Source: Neoroseomonas oryzicola (GTDB lineage Bacteria; Pseudomonadota; Alphaproteobacteria; Acetobacterales; Acetobacteraceae). Taken from it: a stretch of DNA of 64,000 bases. The notes below the pieces were generated by a model. It was not told the DNA's origin and did not search any database. It saw only the letters and a list, made by a program, of their open reading frames with translations. A program made the translations under genes and the position numbers. The DNA lies in contig NZ_JAAVUP010000006.1 in NCBI RefSeq assembly GCF_012163135.1, forward strand, positions 96,387-160,386, written 5' to 3'. Of the stretch, positions 35,639-44,883 are shown one piece after another. Positions within the stretch are counted from its first letter, which is position 1. Every line of letters starts with the position of its first letter.

Positions 35639-36406
35639 ATGCACCAGGGATTGATGGAGGTCGGCGGGCTGCGGCTGTCCTTCGGCGGCCTCGCCGCGCT
35701 GGACGGCGTGTCCTTCGCCGTCGCGCCGGGACGCATCACCGCGCTGATCGGCCCGAACGGCGCGGGGAAGACGACGCTGTTCAACGCCGTCTCCGGACTC
35801 GTCCGCCCGCAGTCCGGCAGCGTCCGGCTGGAGGGGGAGGAGATCCTCGGCCTCAAGCCCGAGCAGATCACCGCCCGCGGCATGGTCCGTTCCTTCCAGA
35901 TCGCCCGCGGCTTCCCGAAGCTCTCGGTCTTCGAGCACCTGATGCTCTATGGCCAGGACCAGCCGGGCGAGAACTGGACCGCCGCGCTGCTGGGTGCCGC
36001 CGCCGCGCGACGCCGCGAACAGGCGCTGGCCGAACAGGCGCTTGCCGTCGCGAAGCGGCTCAGGCTCGCCCATGTCATCGACAACCAGGTGACCGCGCTG
36101 TCCGGCGGCCAGAAGAAGCTGCTCGAGATCGGCCGCGCCCTCATGGCCGAACCGCGCCTGATGCTGCTCGACGAACCCGCCGCCGGCGTGAACCCGACAC
36201 TCGCCGAGGAGATCGGCGACCTGCTCCGCGCCATCGTCGCCGAAGGCCGCACCATCCTCCTGGTCGAACATGACATGGCGCTGATCGAGCGCATCTCCGA
36301 CCACGTCGTCGTCATGGCCGCCGGCCGCACCCTGGCCGAAGGCTCCTTCGCGCAGGTCCGCGACAATGCCGAGGTGCAGGACGCCTATCTCGGGGGCGCG
36401 CGATGA
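35639..36406 (+). CDS. Branched-chain-amino-acid-type ABC transporter ATP-binding protein (LivG-like)
   Basis: A 255-residue ATPase. Walker A is GPNGAGKTT, the Q-loop region is VRSFQIARGFPKLSVFEHLM, the signature is LSGGQKK, Walker B LLDEP and switch histidine VEHD; LDEPAAGVNP is typical for LivG. The start is placed at MHQGLMEV, because upstream codons do not resemble the family; an ATG 13 codons earlier is possible. It opens the first Liv importer, whose gene order is unusual: ATPases first, then receptor, then permeases. It overlaps the LivF-like gene by four bases. Confidence 0.93.
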   Translation: MHQGLMEVGGLRLSFGGLAALDGVSFAVAPGRITALIGPNGAGKTTLFNAVSGLVRPQSGSVRLEGEEILGLKPEQITARGMVRSFQIARGFPKLSVFEHLMLYGQDQPGENWTAALLGAAAARRREQALAEQALAVAKRLRLAHVIDNQVTALSGGQKKLLEIGRALMAEPRLMLLDEPAAGVNPTLAEEIGDLLRAIVAEGRTILLVEHDMALIERISDHVVVMAAGRTLAEGSFAQVRDNAEVQDAYLGGAR

Positions 36407-37161
36407 CGGCACTGGCGGTCGAGGACCTGGTCGGCGGCTACGCCGCGGCGGACCACGTGGTGAAGGGCGTCTCGCTCGCCGTGGCGCCCGGCGAGCTCGT
36501 CTGCGTCATCGGCCCCAACGGCGCCGGCAAGTCGACGGTCCTCAAACTCCTGACCGGGCTGCTGCGCCCGCGCGGCGGCCGCGTCGCGCTCGACGGGCGC
36601 GACGTCACAGGCCTCCCGCCCCGCGCGGTGCTCGAGGCCGGGATGGTGTTGGTCCCCCAGGAACGCAACGTCTTCGGCACGCTGACGGTCGAGGAGAACC
36701 TCTCCATGGGCTGCTTCCTCGACCCGCGCCGCGCGCGGTCGCGGATGGCCGCGGTGATGGACCGCTTCCCCCTGCTGGCCGAGCGCCGCCGGCAGCTCGC
36801 GCGCACCATGTCGGGCGGCCAGCGCCAGATCCTCGCCATGGGCCAGGCGCTGATGAGCGAGCCGCGCGTGCTGCTGCTCGACGAACCGACCGCCGGCCTC
36901 TCGCCCAAGGCCGCGACCGACCTCTTCGGCCTGGTGCGCGCCACTGCCGCATCGGGCGTCGCGGTGCTGATGGTCGAGCAGAACGCGCTGCAGGCCATGG
37001 AGATCTCCGACCGCGCCCTGGTGCTGGTGGACGGTCGGAACGCACATGAAGGCCCGGCCCCCGCCCTGGCGCGGGACCCCGCCATACGCCGCCTGTTCCT
37101 CGGCGGCCGCGGGCAGGGCAGGATGGACACCACAGGGACCGCAAGGGAGACATCCCCATGA
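36403..37161 (+). CDS. Branched-chain-amino-acid-type ABC transporter ATP-binding protein (LivF-like)
   Basis: A 252-residue ATPase. It has Walker A GPNGAGKST, the LivF-type VPQERNVFGTLTVEENLSMG block, signature MSGGQRQ, Walker B LLDEPTAGLSP and switch region VEQN rather than VEHD, which separates LivF from LivG. Four-base overlaps with the LivG-like gene and the receptor gene show one operon. Confidence 0.94.
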   Translation: MTALAVEDLVGGYAAADHVVKGVSLAVAPGELVCVIGPNGAGKSTVLKLLTGLLRPRGGRVALDGRDVTGLPPRAVLEAGMVLVPQERNVFGTLTVEENLSMGCFLDPRRARSRMAAVMDRFPLLAERRRQLARTMSGGQRQILAMGQALMSEPRVLLLDEPTAGLSPKAATDLFGLVRATAASGVAVLMVEQNALQAMEISDRALVLVDGRNAHEGPAPALARDPAIRRLFLGGRGQGRMDTTGTARETSP

Positions 37162-38345
37162 TCATCACGACCCGCCGCACGGCGCTCTTCGCCGGCGCCT
37201 CGCTGCTCGCCGCCCCGGGGCTGGTCCGCGCCCAGGGCGCGCCGATCCGCCTCGGCACCCTCACGCCGCTGACCGGCGCGGGCGGCCCATACGGTCCCGT
37301 CATGGCGAACTGCGTGAAGTCTGTGGTCAGTGACGTGAATGCCGCCGGCGGCGTGCTGGGCCGCCAGGTCGCCGTGGTCAGCGAGGACGACCAGACCAAT
37401 CCCGAGGCCGGCGTGCGTGCCGCCCGCAAGCTGATCGACGTGGATCGCGTCGCGGCCATCATGGGCACCTGGGCCTCGGCCGTGACGACCGCCGTCGCGC
37501 CGCTCTGCTGGGAGAGCAAGACCTTCCTCGCCACCGTCTCCGGCGCTGACTCCATCACCGCCCTGCCGCACAGCGGGTGGCTGATCCGCACCCAACCCAA
37601 CACCACGCTGCAGGGCCGCAAGTTCGGCGAGTACGCGGTGGAGCTCGGCGCGAAGAAGGTCTTCTTCATGGCGCCGCAGACGCCCTTCACCCAGTCGCAG
37701 CTCGCCAACATGAAGCCACCGATCGACCGCGCCGGCGGATCGATCGAGCTGCTGATCTACGACGCCACCAAGCCCTCGCTGCGCACCGAGGTCGACCAGG
37801 TGCTGCGCGCGCGCCCAGACCTCATCGTCCTCGGCGGCTATACGCCCGACACCACGGTGCTGCTGCGCGACATCTTCCGCGCCGGCTTCCGCGGCAAGCT
37901 GCTGGCCTACGCCTATTCGGTGAACCAGCAGATGCTCTCCTCCCTGCCAAACGACGTGACCGAGGGCATCTACACCCTCGCCCCATCGCCGGCGGAAGGC
38001 TCGGGCGGCTTCGACCGCGTGAAGCGGATCGTCGGCAACGACAATCCCGACCCCTACACCTGCCAGATCTACGACCAGATCAACCTGATCCTGATGGCGA
38101 TGGCGGTCGGCAACGACGCCACCGGCCAGGGCATCCGCGACAACATCCGCAAGGTCAGCCAGGGCGGCGGGGATCGCGTCGACAACGCGGTCGATGGCCT
38201 GCGCGCCATCGCGGCCGGTAAGAAGGTCGACTACGACGGCGCGTCGGGCCCCTGCGACTTCACCGATGCCGGCGACATCACCGACTGCAAGTTCCGCTAC
38301 GAACAGGTGCGCGCCGGCCGGCAGACGCTGATCCGCATCGCCTGA
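37158..38345 (+). CDS. Liv-type ABC transporter substrate-binding protein
   Basis: A 395-residue periplasmic receptor of the amino-acid/amide family. The signal peptide (TTRRTALFAGASLLAAPGL) is twin-arginine-like and ends near VRA-Q at about 25. IRLGTLTPLTGAGGPYG and NAAGGVLGRQVAVVSEDDQT are the usual receptor blocks. Ligands in this family range from branched amino acids to urea, amides and aromatic acids; none can be assigned. It shares its gene set with a GAF protein and an amidohydrolase, which favours an amide or dipeptide-like ligand (inference). Confidence 0.94.
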   Translation: MIITTRRTALFAGASLLAAPGLVRAQGAPIRLGTLTPLTGAGGPYGPVMANCVKSVVSDVNAAGGVLGRQVAVVSEDDQTNPEAGVRAARKLIDVDRVAAIMGTWASAVTTAVAPLCWESKTFLATVSGADSITALPHSGWLIRTQPNTTLQGRKFGEYAVELGAKKVFFMAPQTPFTQSQLANMKPPIDRAGGSIELLIYDATKPSLRTEVDQVLRARPDLIVLGGYTPDTTVLLRDIFRAGFRGKLLAYAYSVNQQMLSSLPNDVTEGIYTLAPSPAEGSGGFDRVKRIVGNDNPDPYTCQIYDQINLILMAMAVGNDATGQGIRDNIRKVSQGGGDRVDNAVDGLRAIAAGKKVDYDGASGPCDFTDAGDITDCKFRYEQVRAGRQTLIRIA

Positions 38346-39211
38346 TGATCGAGGCGCTTCTCCAGGCGCTGATCAACGGGGTGATCGCCGGCACCATCCT
38401 CGCGGTGCCGGCGCTCGGCTTCACGGCGATCTTCGCGGTGCTGAACTACCCGAACTTCGCCATCGGGGCGCTGGCGACGGTCGGCGCCTATGCGGGCTGG
38501 GTCGGCAACACCGCGCTCGGCCTGCCGATGGTCGCGGCCCTTGCCCTCGCCTTCGCGGCGACGGCGGTCGCCGGGCTCGTCGTGCAATGGGCGGCGGTGA
38601 AGCCGCTCGAATCGGCTGGCGCGCTGATGATGGCGATCGCCTCCCTCGCCGCCGGGCTGGTGCTGGAAAACGCACTGCGCTTCGGCTTCGGCAACGACCT
38701 GCGCGGCTACGACCTGCCGCTGCTGCGGGACTGGCGCTTCGGCGAATTCCGCGTCGGCCCGCAGCAGGTGCAGAACTTCGCCCTCGCGCTCGCCGCCATG
38801 GGATTGCTCTGGGCCTTCCTGCGCTACAGCCGCACCGGGCGCGCGATGCGCGCGGTCGCCGACAACCGGGACCTCGCCTTGCTGCGGGGCGTCGACCCTG
38901 CGCGCGTCGCGGCGGTGACGGTCGCGGTCGGCGCCGGGCTCGCGGGCATGGGCGGGATGCTGGTCGGACTCGACACCTCGGTCGATCCGCTGGTCGGCAC
39001 GCGGCTGGTGCTGTCCATCTTCGCCGCCGCCGTGCTGGGCGGGCTGGGCTCGATCCCCGGCGCGGTCGCAGGGGCCATTGCCATCGGCGTCGCCGAGGAG
39101 GTCGCCGTCCTCGCCTTCAACCCCGCCTATCGCCTGGTGGTCGGCTTCGTCGTCATCCTCGCGGTGCTGACGCTGCGCCCGGCGGGGCTTTTTGGCGCGC
39201 GGGCCTCCTGA
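38345..39211 (+). CDS. Liv-type ABC transporter permease (LivH-like)
   Basis: A 288-residue inner-membrane permease. It starts LLQALINGVIAGTILAVPAL, the normal LivH beginning, and contains RTGRAMRAVADNRDLALLRG, the cytoplasmic loop that meets the ATPases. About eight hydrophobic segments are visible; GGLGSIPGAVAGAIAIG is a further family block. It overlaps both the receptor and the LivM-like genes by one base. Confidence 0.95.
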   Translation: MIEALLQALINGVIAGTILAVPALGFTAIFAVLNYPNFAIGALATVGAYAGWVGNTALGLPMVAALALAFAATAVAGLVVQWAAVKPLESAGALMMAIASLAAGLVLENALRFGFGNDLRGYDLPLLRDWRFGEFRVGPQQVQNFALALAAMGLLWAFLRYSRTGRAMRAVADNRDLALLRGVDPARVAAVTVAVGAGLAGMGGMLVGLDTSVDPLVGTRLVLSIFAAAVLGGLGSIPGAVAGAIAIGVAEEVAVLAFNPAYRLVVGFVVILAVLTLRPAGLFGARAS

Positions 39212-40107
39212 TGGTTTCCTACATCGTCTTCCTGCTCGTGGTCGCCGGCATCTATGCGCTGCTGGCGCAGAGCCTCTGCCTCGCCTGGGGCGTGACGGGG
39301 CTGGTGAACCTCGGCCTCGCCGGCTTCTTCGCCATCGGCGCCTATGCCTCCGCGACGCTGACGAAATGGGGCGGTGCGCCGGTGCCGGTCGGCCTGCTCG
39401 CGGCCATGCTCGCCGGCGCCGTCGCGGGCTTCGTCGTCTGTGTCTCCACGCTGCGATTGCGCGACGACTACCTCGCCATCGTCACCCTCGGCTTCGCTGA
39501 AGCGGTGCGCGTCGTCGCCTCCAACGAGATCTGGCTGACCGGCGGCACCGACGGCATCTCGGGCATCCCCGCCGGGCTGCCGCGCGACTGGGGGCAGGGC
39601 TTCCACCTCGCCGCGCTCGGCATCGTCACCGCGATCCTCGGCCTCGTCTGGCTTGCCTTGCGGCGCCTCGTAGCCTCCCCCTGGGGCCGTGCGCTGCGCG
39701 CGGTGCGGGAGGACCAGATCGTCGCCGCCGTCGCCGGCAAACGCGTCACGCGCCTGAAGGCCGAGGCCTTCGCGATCGCCGCGGCCATCGCCGCCCTCGC
39801 CGGCGCGCTCTACGGCCACTACACCTCCTACATCGCGCCCGAGATCTTCCAGCCGCTCATCACCATCTACGTCTTCCTCGCGGTCACCGCCGGCGGCAAC
39901 GGGCGGCCCACAGGCGCGGCCATCGGCGCCTACCTGCTGATCGCCTTCCTCGAGGCGACGCGCTTCGCCGCCGAGGTCCTTCCGGGCGTCTCCGCCGTCC
40001 AGGCCGCCGCGCTGCGGGAAGCCTCGGTCGGCGTGGCGCTGATCCTGCTTCTTCGACTGAGGCCGCGCGGCCTCTTCCCCGAACTCAGCCAGAAGGCGCC
40101 CGCATGA
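39211..40107 (+). CDS. Liv-type ABC transporter permease (LivM-like)
   Basis: A 298-residue inner-membrane permease. GVTGLVNLGLAGFFAIGAYA in the first third and RLRDDYLAIVTLGFAEAVRV identify LivM; SPWGRALRAVREDQIVAAVAG is the ATPase-facing loop. The ATG overlaps the LivH-like stop as TGATG. It completes the first importer and overlaps the GAF gene by four bases, so that gene belongs to the same message. Confidence 0.95.
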   Translation: MVSYIVFLLVVAGIYALLAQSLCLAWGVTGLVNLGLAGFFAIGAYASATLTKWGGAPVPVGLLAAMLAGAVAGFVVCVSTLRLRDDYLAIVTLGFAEAVRVVASNEIWLTGGTDGISGIPAGLPRDWGQGFHLAALGIVTAILGLVWLALRRLVASPWGRALRAVREDQIVAAVAGKRVTRLKAEAFAIAAAIAALAGALYGHYTSYIAPEIFQPLITIYVFLAVTAGGNGRPTGAAIGAYLLIAFLEATRFAAEVLPGVSAVQAAALREASVGVALILLLRLRPRGLFPELSQKAPA

Positions 40108-40619
40108 CGACCGAATTGCCGCCGGCCCTGATCGCCCTTGCCCGCGCCGCCGCCTCCGAAGCCGACCCGCGCGCCGTGTTCCGCGCCGCCGAGGCCGCCA
40201 ACGCAGCCCTGCTCGGCCACCGCCTCTTCACCATCCTGTTCGTCGTGCCCGGCGGCGCGGAGGTGGAGCGCGTCCATTCCTCCGACCCCGTCGCCTATCC
40301 GCTGACCGGCCGCAAGCACATGGGCCCGACCCCCTGGGGCGACCTGGTGCTGAAGCAGGGCCGCACCTGGCTCGGCAACGGCATGGACGACATCCGCTGG
40401 GCCTTCTACGACCACGAGACCATCGCGCGCCTCGGCTGCGCCGCCTGCATCAACATCCCGGTCCGGGAGGGCGGCGAGGTGGTCGGCACGCTCAACATCC
40501 TCGACGCCGCCGATTCCTACACGGAGCGGGACGTCGCCACCGCCGAGGTGATCGGCGGCTTCCTGCCCGGCGCGCTCCGCCGTGCCGCCACCCTGGCCGC
40601 CGCCGCTGCCCGGGACTAG
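40104..40619 (+). CDS. Small single-domain GAF protein
   Basis: A 171-residue cytoplasmic protein consisting of one GAF domain. FTILFVVPGGAEVERVHSS begins the sheet, and ACINIPVREGGEVVGTLNIL is the typical GAF core. Cys112 and Cys115 (GCAAC) lie on the edge of the pocket. There is no output domain. GAF proteins bind small ligands or, in the free-methionine-sulfoxide reductase group, use pocket cysteines in catalysis; the cysteine spacing here does not match that group as I recall it. The four-base overlap with the LivM-like gene ties it to the importer. It could sense the transported compound or be an enzyme of unknown kind. Confidence 0.85.
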   Translation: MTTELPPALIALARAAASEADPRAVFRAAEAANAALLGHRLFTILFVVPGGAEVERVHSSDPVAYPLTGRKHMGPTPWGDLVLKQGRTWLGNGMDDIRWAFYDHETIARLGCAACINIPVREGGEVVGTLNILDAADSYTERDVATAEVIGGFLPGALRRAATLAAAAARD

Positions 40620-40652
40620 TTTCCCCGCCTTCCGCGCAGAGAGACCCGACGC

Positions 40653-41891
40653 ATGACCGACGCCGTCCTGTTCGAAAACGCCGCCATCCTGGACGGCACC
40701 GCCGAGGGCGCCGTCCCCGGCCATGTCCTGGTCGAATCCGGCGCGATCAAGGAAGTCAGCGACAAGCCGATTGCGGCCTCCGCCGCGCGCCGCATCGACC
40801 TCAAGGGCCGCACCCTGATGCCGGGCCTGATCGACGCGCATGTGCATGTCGTCGCCGGCGTGGTGAATCTCGGCCTCAACGCCATGCTGCCCGACGCCGT
40901 CGTCGCCTTCCGCGCGGCGAAGATCATGAACGGCATGCTGATGCGCGGCTTCACCACGGTGCGCGACCTCGGCGGCTGCACCCACGGCCTGCGCATGGCG
41001 CGCGACGAAGGCCATTTCGACGGCCCGCGGCTCAACATCTCCGGCAAGGCGCTGTCCCAGACCGGCGGTCATTGCGACTTCCGCGGCCGCCACGACACGC
41101 GCGACACCGCCTTCTTCGCCGCGCGCCTCGGCAGCCTCGGCCGCCTGGTCGACGGCGTCGCCGATGTCCGCCGCGCCTGCCGCGAGGAGATCAAGGCCGG
41201 CGCCGACTACATCAAGATCATGGCCAATGGAGGCGTCGCCTCGCCCACCGACCCCATTGCCTTCGTCGGCTTCTCGCGCGAGGAGGTGCTGGCCGCCGTC
41301 GAGGAAGCCGAGAACGCCGGCACCTACGTCGCCGCCCACCTCTACACCGACAGCGCCATCCACCGCGCCGTCGACTGCGGCGTCCGCAGCCTCGAGCACT
41401 GCAACCTGATCCAGGCCGGCACCGCCCGCTTCGCGGCGGAGCGTGGCGCCATCGCCTGCCCGACGCTCGTCACCTACCAGGCGCTGAAGGACGAAGGCGC
41501 GACGCTCGGCCTGCCGGCGGAATCGGTCGCCAAGATCGATGACGTCCGCCTCGCCGGGCTGCGCTCGATCGAGATCATGTGCGAGGCCGGCCTGATGATG
41601 GCCTTCGGCACCGACCTGCTCGGCGACATGCACCGCCACCAGTCGGAGGAATTCGTCATCCGCGGCGAGATTCAGCCCGCCATCGAGGTCATCCGCAGCG
41701 CCACCATCAACGCGGCGAAGCTGCTGATGTCGGAAGGCAAGATCGGCTGCGTCGCCCCGGGCGCCCATGCCGACCTGATCGTGGTCGAGGGCGACCCGCT
41801 GAAGGATCTCTCGCTGCTGACCCGCCAGGGGCAGCACCTCTCCGCCATCATGCTCGGCGGCCGCTTCGTGAAGGACCAGCTGGCGGCCTGA
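40653..41891 (+). CDS. Metal-dependent amidohydrolase (imidazolonepropionase/Xaa-Arg-dipeptidase-like)
   Basis: A 412-residue amidohydrolase with a complete binuclear site: LIDAHVHVVAG supplies the first two histidines, DYIKIMANGG the likely carboxylated lysine, YVAAHLYTD and LEHCNLI the other histidines, and FGTDLLGDMH the catalytic aspartate. The C-terminal GCVAPGAHADLIVVEGDPL strand pair is usual. Closest in style are the cytoplasmic Xaa-Arg/Lys carboxypeptidase group and imidazolonepropionase-related proteins. No signal peptide is present. It lies between two complete Liv importers, so it probably hydrolyses a compound brought in by one of them. True hutI activity is conceivable but hutI usually carries a different HxH context. 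Confidence 0.9.
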   Translation: MTDAVLFENAAILDGTAEGAVPGHVLVESGAIKEVSDKPIAASAARRIDLKGRTLMPGLIDAHVHVVAGVVNLGLNAMLPDAVVAFRAAKIMNGMLMRGFTTVRDLGGCTHGLRMARDEGHFDGPRLNISGKALSQTGGHCDFRGRHDTRDTAFFAARLGSLGRLVDGVADVRRACREEIKAGADYIKIMANGGVASPTDPIAFVGFSREEVLAAVEEAENAGTYVAAHLYTDSAIHRAVDCGVRSLEHCNLIQAGTARFAAERGAIACPTLVTYQALKDEGATLGLPAESVAKIDDVRLAGLRSIEIMCEAGLMMAFGTDLLGDMHRHQSEEFVIRGEIQPAIEVIRSATINAAKLLMSEGKIGCVAPGAHADLIVVEGDPLKDLSLLTRQGQHLSAIMLGGRFVKDQLAA

Positions 41892-41916
41892 TCCGCCCAA
41901 CAGGGAGACCGAACCG

Positions 41917-43128
41917 ATGACCATCACCCGCCGCCTCGCGCTCGGCGCCGCCGCCGGCACGCTCGCCCTGCCGAACGTGGTGCGCGCCCAGGCCGAGACC
42001 TTCCGCATCGGCGCCCTGAACCCGATCACCGGCGCCGGCTCGCCCTACGGCACCGGCATGCAGCGCATGATCCAGGCGGCGGTCGAGGCCATCAACTCGG
42101 CCGGCGGCGTCAACGGCCGCCGCATCGAGGTCTTCGCCGAGGACACCCAGACCAGCCCGCAGGCCGCCGTGCTCGCGGCCAAGAAGCTGATCGAGGTGAA
42201 CCGCGTGCGCGCCATCCTCGGCACCTGGTCCTCCGGCGTCTCGCTCGCGGTCATCCCGCTGACCAACGAGGCCGACATCCTCCTGATGCACACCTCGGGC
42301 GCGCCGGCGTTGTCGACGCCACCCGCCAACGCGAAGAACTTCGGCTACCGCTACCAGGCCACCAACGACCGCTTCGGCCGCGCCTTTGCCGAGATCGCGG
42401 TGCGCGAGGGCTTCCGCCGCCCCGCGACCATGGCCTTCAACAACGCCTCGGGCATCGGCAACACCGACGGCTTCCGCCGCGCCTGGGCCGCCAAGGGCAA
42501 CCAGAACGGCGAGCACGTCGTCTACGAGCCGAACCAGCCCTCCTACCGCGCCGAGCTGCTGCGCGTGCTGAGCACGCGGCCCGACGTGATCGTCATGGGC
42601 TCCTTCCTGCCCGACACCACGATCATACTGCGCGAATGGTTCCAGACCGGCACGCCGGTGAAGTGGATCATCCCGGCCTGGGCGGCGAACCCGCAGCTGG
42701 TGCAGGCGCTCGGCCCGGCGGTGACGAACGGCATCATCGCGGTCGATTCCGTCTCGAACGAGGGCGCGGAGGCCTTCACCGCCTACGACGCCGCCTATCG
42801 CCGCGCGATGAACCAGCCCGGCGCGTCGAACGTCTATGCGGCGATGACCTGGGACATGGCGAACACCCTGGCGCTTGCGATCGAGCAGTCCAAGTCCTTC
42901 GAGACCGGCGTGATCAACGCCGCCATCCGCCAGGTCGCGAACCCGCCGGGCGAGGCCGTCTCCTCCTTCGCCGCCGGCAAGGCCGCGATCGCGGCGGGGC
43001 GCAAGATCAACTACGAAGGCGCCTCCTCCGTCCTCGACTTCGACGAATTCGGCGACGTCACGCCCGATTTCGGCGTCTTCTTCATCGAGAACGGCCAGTT
43101 CAACCGGCGCTACGTCGTGAAGATCTGA
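41917..43128 (+). CDS. Liv-type ABC transporter substrate-binding protein
   Basis: A 403-residue periplasmic receptor. The signal (MTITRRLALGAAAGTLALP) is twin-arginine-like with cleavage after VRA at about 24. FRIGALNPITGAGSPYGTGM and NSAGGVNGRRIEVFAEDTQT are family blocks. It is clearly paralogous to the receptor about 4.8 kb upstream but diverges over most of its length, so the two importers probably bind different ligands. GGGAGACC precedes the ATG. It is followed by permeases and then ATPases, the reverse of the first set. Confidence 0.94.
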   Translation: MTITRRLALGAAAGTLALPNVVRAQAETFRIGALNPITGAGSPYGTGMQRMIQAAVEAINSAGGVNGRRIEVFAEDTQTSPQAAVLAAKKLIEVNRVRAILGTWSSGVSLAVIPLTNEADILLMHTSGAPALSTPPANAKNFGYRYQATNDRFGRAFAEIAVREGFRRPATMAFNNASGIGNTDGFRRAWAAKGNQNGEHVVYEPNQPSYRAELLRVLSTRPDVIVMGSFLPDTTIILREWFQTGTPVKWIIPAWAANPQLVQALGPAVTNGIIAVDSVSNEGAEAFTAYDAAYRRAMNQPGASNVYAAMTWDMANTLALAIEQSKSFETGVINAAIRQVANPPGEAVSSFAAGKAAIAAGRKINYEGASSVLDFDEFGDVTPDFGVFFIENGQFNRRYVVKI

Positions 43129-43132
43129 AACG

Positions 43133-43993
43133 GTGTTCGGCGCGCTCCTCGTCGCCGGCATCGTCCATGGGCTGATCATCGGCCTCGCCGCCCTGGCGGT
43201 GACGCTGGTCTTCGGCATCGCCCGCTTCCCCAACGCGGCGGCGGGCGACACCATGACGGCCGGGGCCTATGCCGGCCTGCTGGCGCACCAGGCGAGCGGC
43301 TCCCTCGCGCTCGCCGGCGGTGCGGCGGTGGCGGCGTCGGGGGCGGTGTCGCTGCTCGGCTACCTGCTGGTGTTCCGCCCGCTGGCGCGGCGGCCCGTGG
43401 CCTCGCTGCTGGTCGCGGCGATCGGCGTCGCCTTCGTCATCCGCGCCGTGCTCGGCCTCATCTTCGGCCACCAGCAGCAGGTCTTCCAGGTGCCGCTCGC
43501 CTGGCCCATCGAATTCATGGGCCTGCGCATCCCGCCCATGGACATCACGCTGGCCACGGTCGCGGCCTGCGCCCTGGCCGCGGCCTTCGGCGTGCTGCAC
43601 CTGACCTCGATCGGGCGGCAGATGCGCGCCGTGGCGGACGACCCCGACCTCGCGCGCGTCTCGGGCATCCGGCCGCTGCGGGTGATGATCGCGCTCTGGC
43701 TGCTCGCCGGCGCCGCGGCGGGGATCGCGGGCCTGATGCTCGGCGTGAAGACGGTCGTCTCGCCCGAGATGGGCTGGGAAGGCCTGCTGACCGCCTTCGC
43801 CGCGGCGATCCTCGGCGGCATCGGCTCGCCTGCCGGCGCGGTGCTGGCGGGCCTGCTGCTCGGCATCGCGCAGGAAGTCTCCACTCCCTATGTCGGCTTC
43901 ACCTACAAGATCGCGCTCGCCTTCGTGGTGATGCTGGCGGTGCTGCTGGTCCGCCCGCGCGGCCTGTTCGGCCGGATGGAGGGGGTCCGCTGA
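43133..43993 (+). CDS. Liv-type ABC transporter permease (LivH-like)
   Basis: A 286-residue inner-membrane permease starting with GTG four bases after the receptor stop. LLVAGIVHGLIIGLAALAVT is the LivH-type first helix, and STSIGRQMRAVADDPDLARVSG-like sequence forms the cytoplasmic loop. AAAILGGIGSPAGAVLAGLL is a further family block. Its last base is the first base of the LivM-like start codon. Confidence 0.94.
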   Translation: MFGALLVAGIVHGLIIGLAALAVTLVFGIARFPNAAAGDTMTAGAYAGLLAHQASGSLALAGGAAVAASGAVSLLGYLLVFRPLARRPVASLLVAAIGVAFVIRAVLGLIFGHQQQVFQVPLAWPIEFMGLRIPPMDITLATVAACALAAAFGVLHLTSIGRQMRAVADDPDLARVSGIRPLRVMIALWLLAGAAAGIAGLMLGVKTVVSPEMGWEGLLTAFAAAILGGIGSPAGAVLAGLLLGIAQEVSTPYVGFTYKIALAFVVMLAVLLVRPRGLFGRMEGVR

Positions 43994-44883
43994 TGGAAGC
44001 CTACCTCGTCGCCATCGCCATCATCGGCGCCATCTACGTCCTGCTGACCCTCGGCCTCACGTTGCAATACGGGCTGACGGGCCTGGTGAACTTCGGCCAT
44101 GTCGGCTTCTTCGCCATCGGCGCCTATGCCTCGGCGATCGTGTCCATGCAGGGCGTGCCGCTGGTCGCCTCCTTCGCCTTCGCCGCGCTGCTCGCGGCGC
44201 TCGCCGCCTGGCCCATCGGCCTCGTCGCGCTGCGCCTGCGCGACGACTACTTCGCCGTGGTGACGCTCGGCTTCGGGGAGACGGTGCGCCTCGCCATCAC
44301 TTCGGAGAAGTGGCTCACCAACGGCGTGCAGGGCATCCCCGGCATCCCGCGCACCTTCGCCGGCCTCGGCGTCGGCCTGCCCGGCGCGCTCGCGACACTC
44401 GCCGCCATCACCCTCGTCTGCGTCGCCGCCGCGCTGGCGCTGCGCCGCATCACCCGCTCCCCCTTCGGCCGCGTCATCGAGGCGATCCGCGACAATGAGG
44501 AAGCGCTGAAGGCGCTCGGCAAGGATCCCGCGCGCTTCAAGATCCAGGTGCTCGCCCTCGGCGCCGCGCTCGCCGGCATCGCCGGGGCCTTCTACGCGCA
44601 CTACATCACCTATCTCTCGCCGGACCAGTTCATCCCCCTCGTCACCTTCTATGTCTGGATGGCGATGATCATGGGCGGCGTCGGGCGCGTCTCGGGTGCC
44701 GTGGTCGGCGCGCTGCTGCTGATGCTCTTCCTGGAGGGCACGCGCTTCCTGCGCGACATCGCCCCCGACGCCATCTCCGGCGTCGCGATGGCGAGCCTGC
44801 GCCTCGGCGCCGTCGGCCTCGCGCTGATCCTCTTCACCCTGTTCCGCCCACAGGGCCTGGTCGGGGACTACACCCGCCGATGA
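43993..44883 (+). CDS. Liv-type ABC transporter permease (LivM-like)
   Basis: A 296-residue inner-membrane permease. GLTGLVNFGHVGFFAIGAYA, RLRDDYFAVVTLGFGETVRL and SPFGRVIEAIRDNEEALKAL are LivM hallmarks. It overlaps the LivG-like gene by four bases. About eight to ten hydrophobic segments are visible, ending LALILFTLFRPQGL. Confidence 0.95.
   Translation: MEAYLVAIAIIGAIYVLLTLGLTLQYGLTGLVNFGHVGFFAIGAYASAIVSMQGVPLVASFAFAALLAALAAWPIGLVALRLRDDYFAVVTLGFGETVRLAITSEKWLTNGVQGIPGIPRTFAGLGVGLPGALATLAAITLVCVAAALALRRITRSPFGRVIEAIRDNEEALKALGKDPARFKIQVLALGAALAGIAGAFYAHYITYLSPDQFIPLVTFYVWMAMIMGGVGRVSGAVVGALLLMLFLEGTRFLRDIAPDAISGVAMASLRLGAVGLALILFTLFRPQGLVGDYTRR

Noticed and set aside
40653..41891. Direct call of this amidohydrolase as hutI
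   Set aside because: It shares the superfamily site, but the motif context and the Liv neighbourhood do not specifically indicate imidazolonepropionase.
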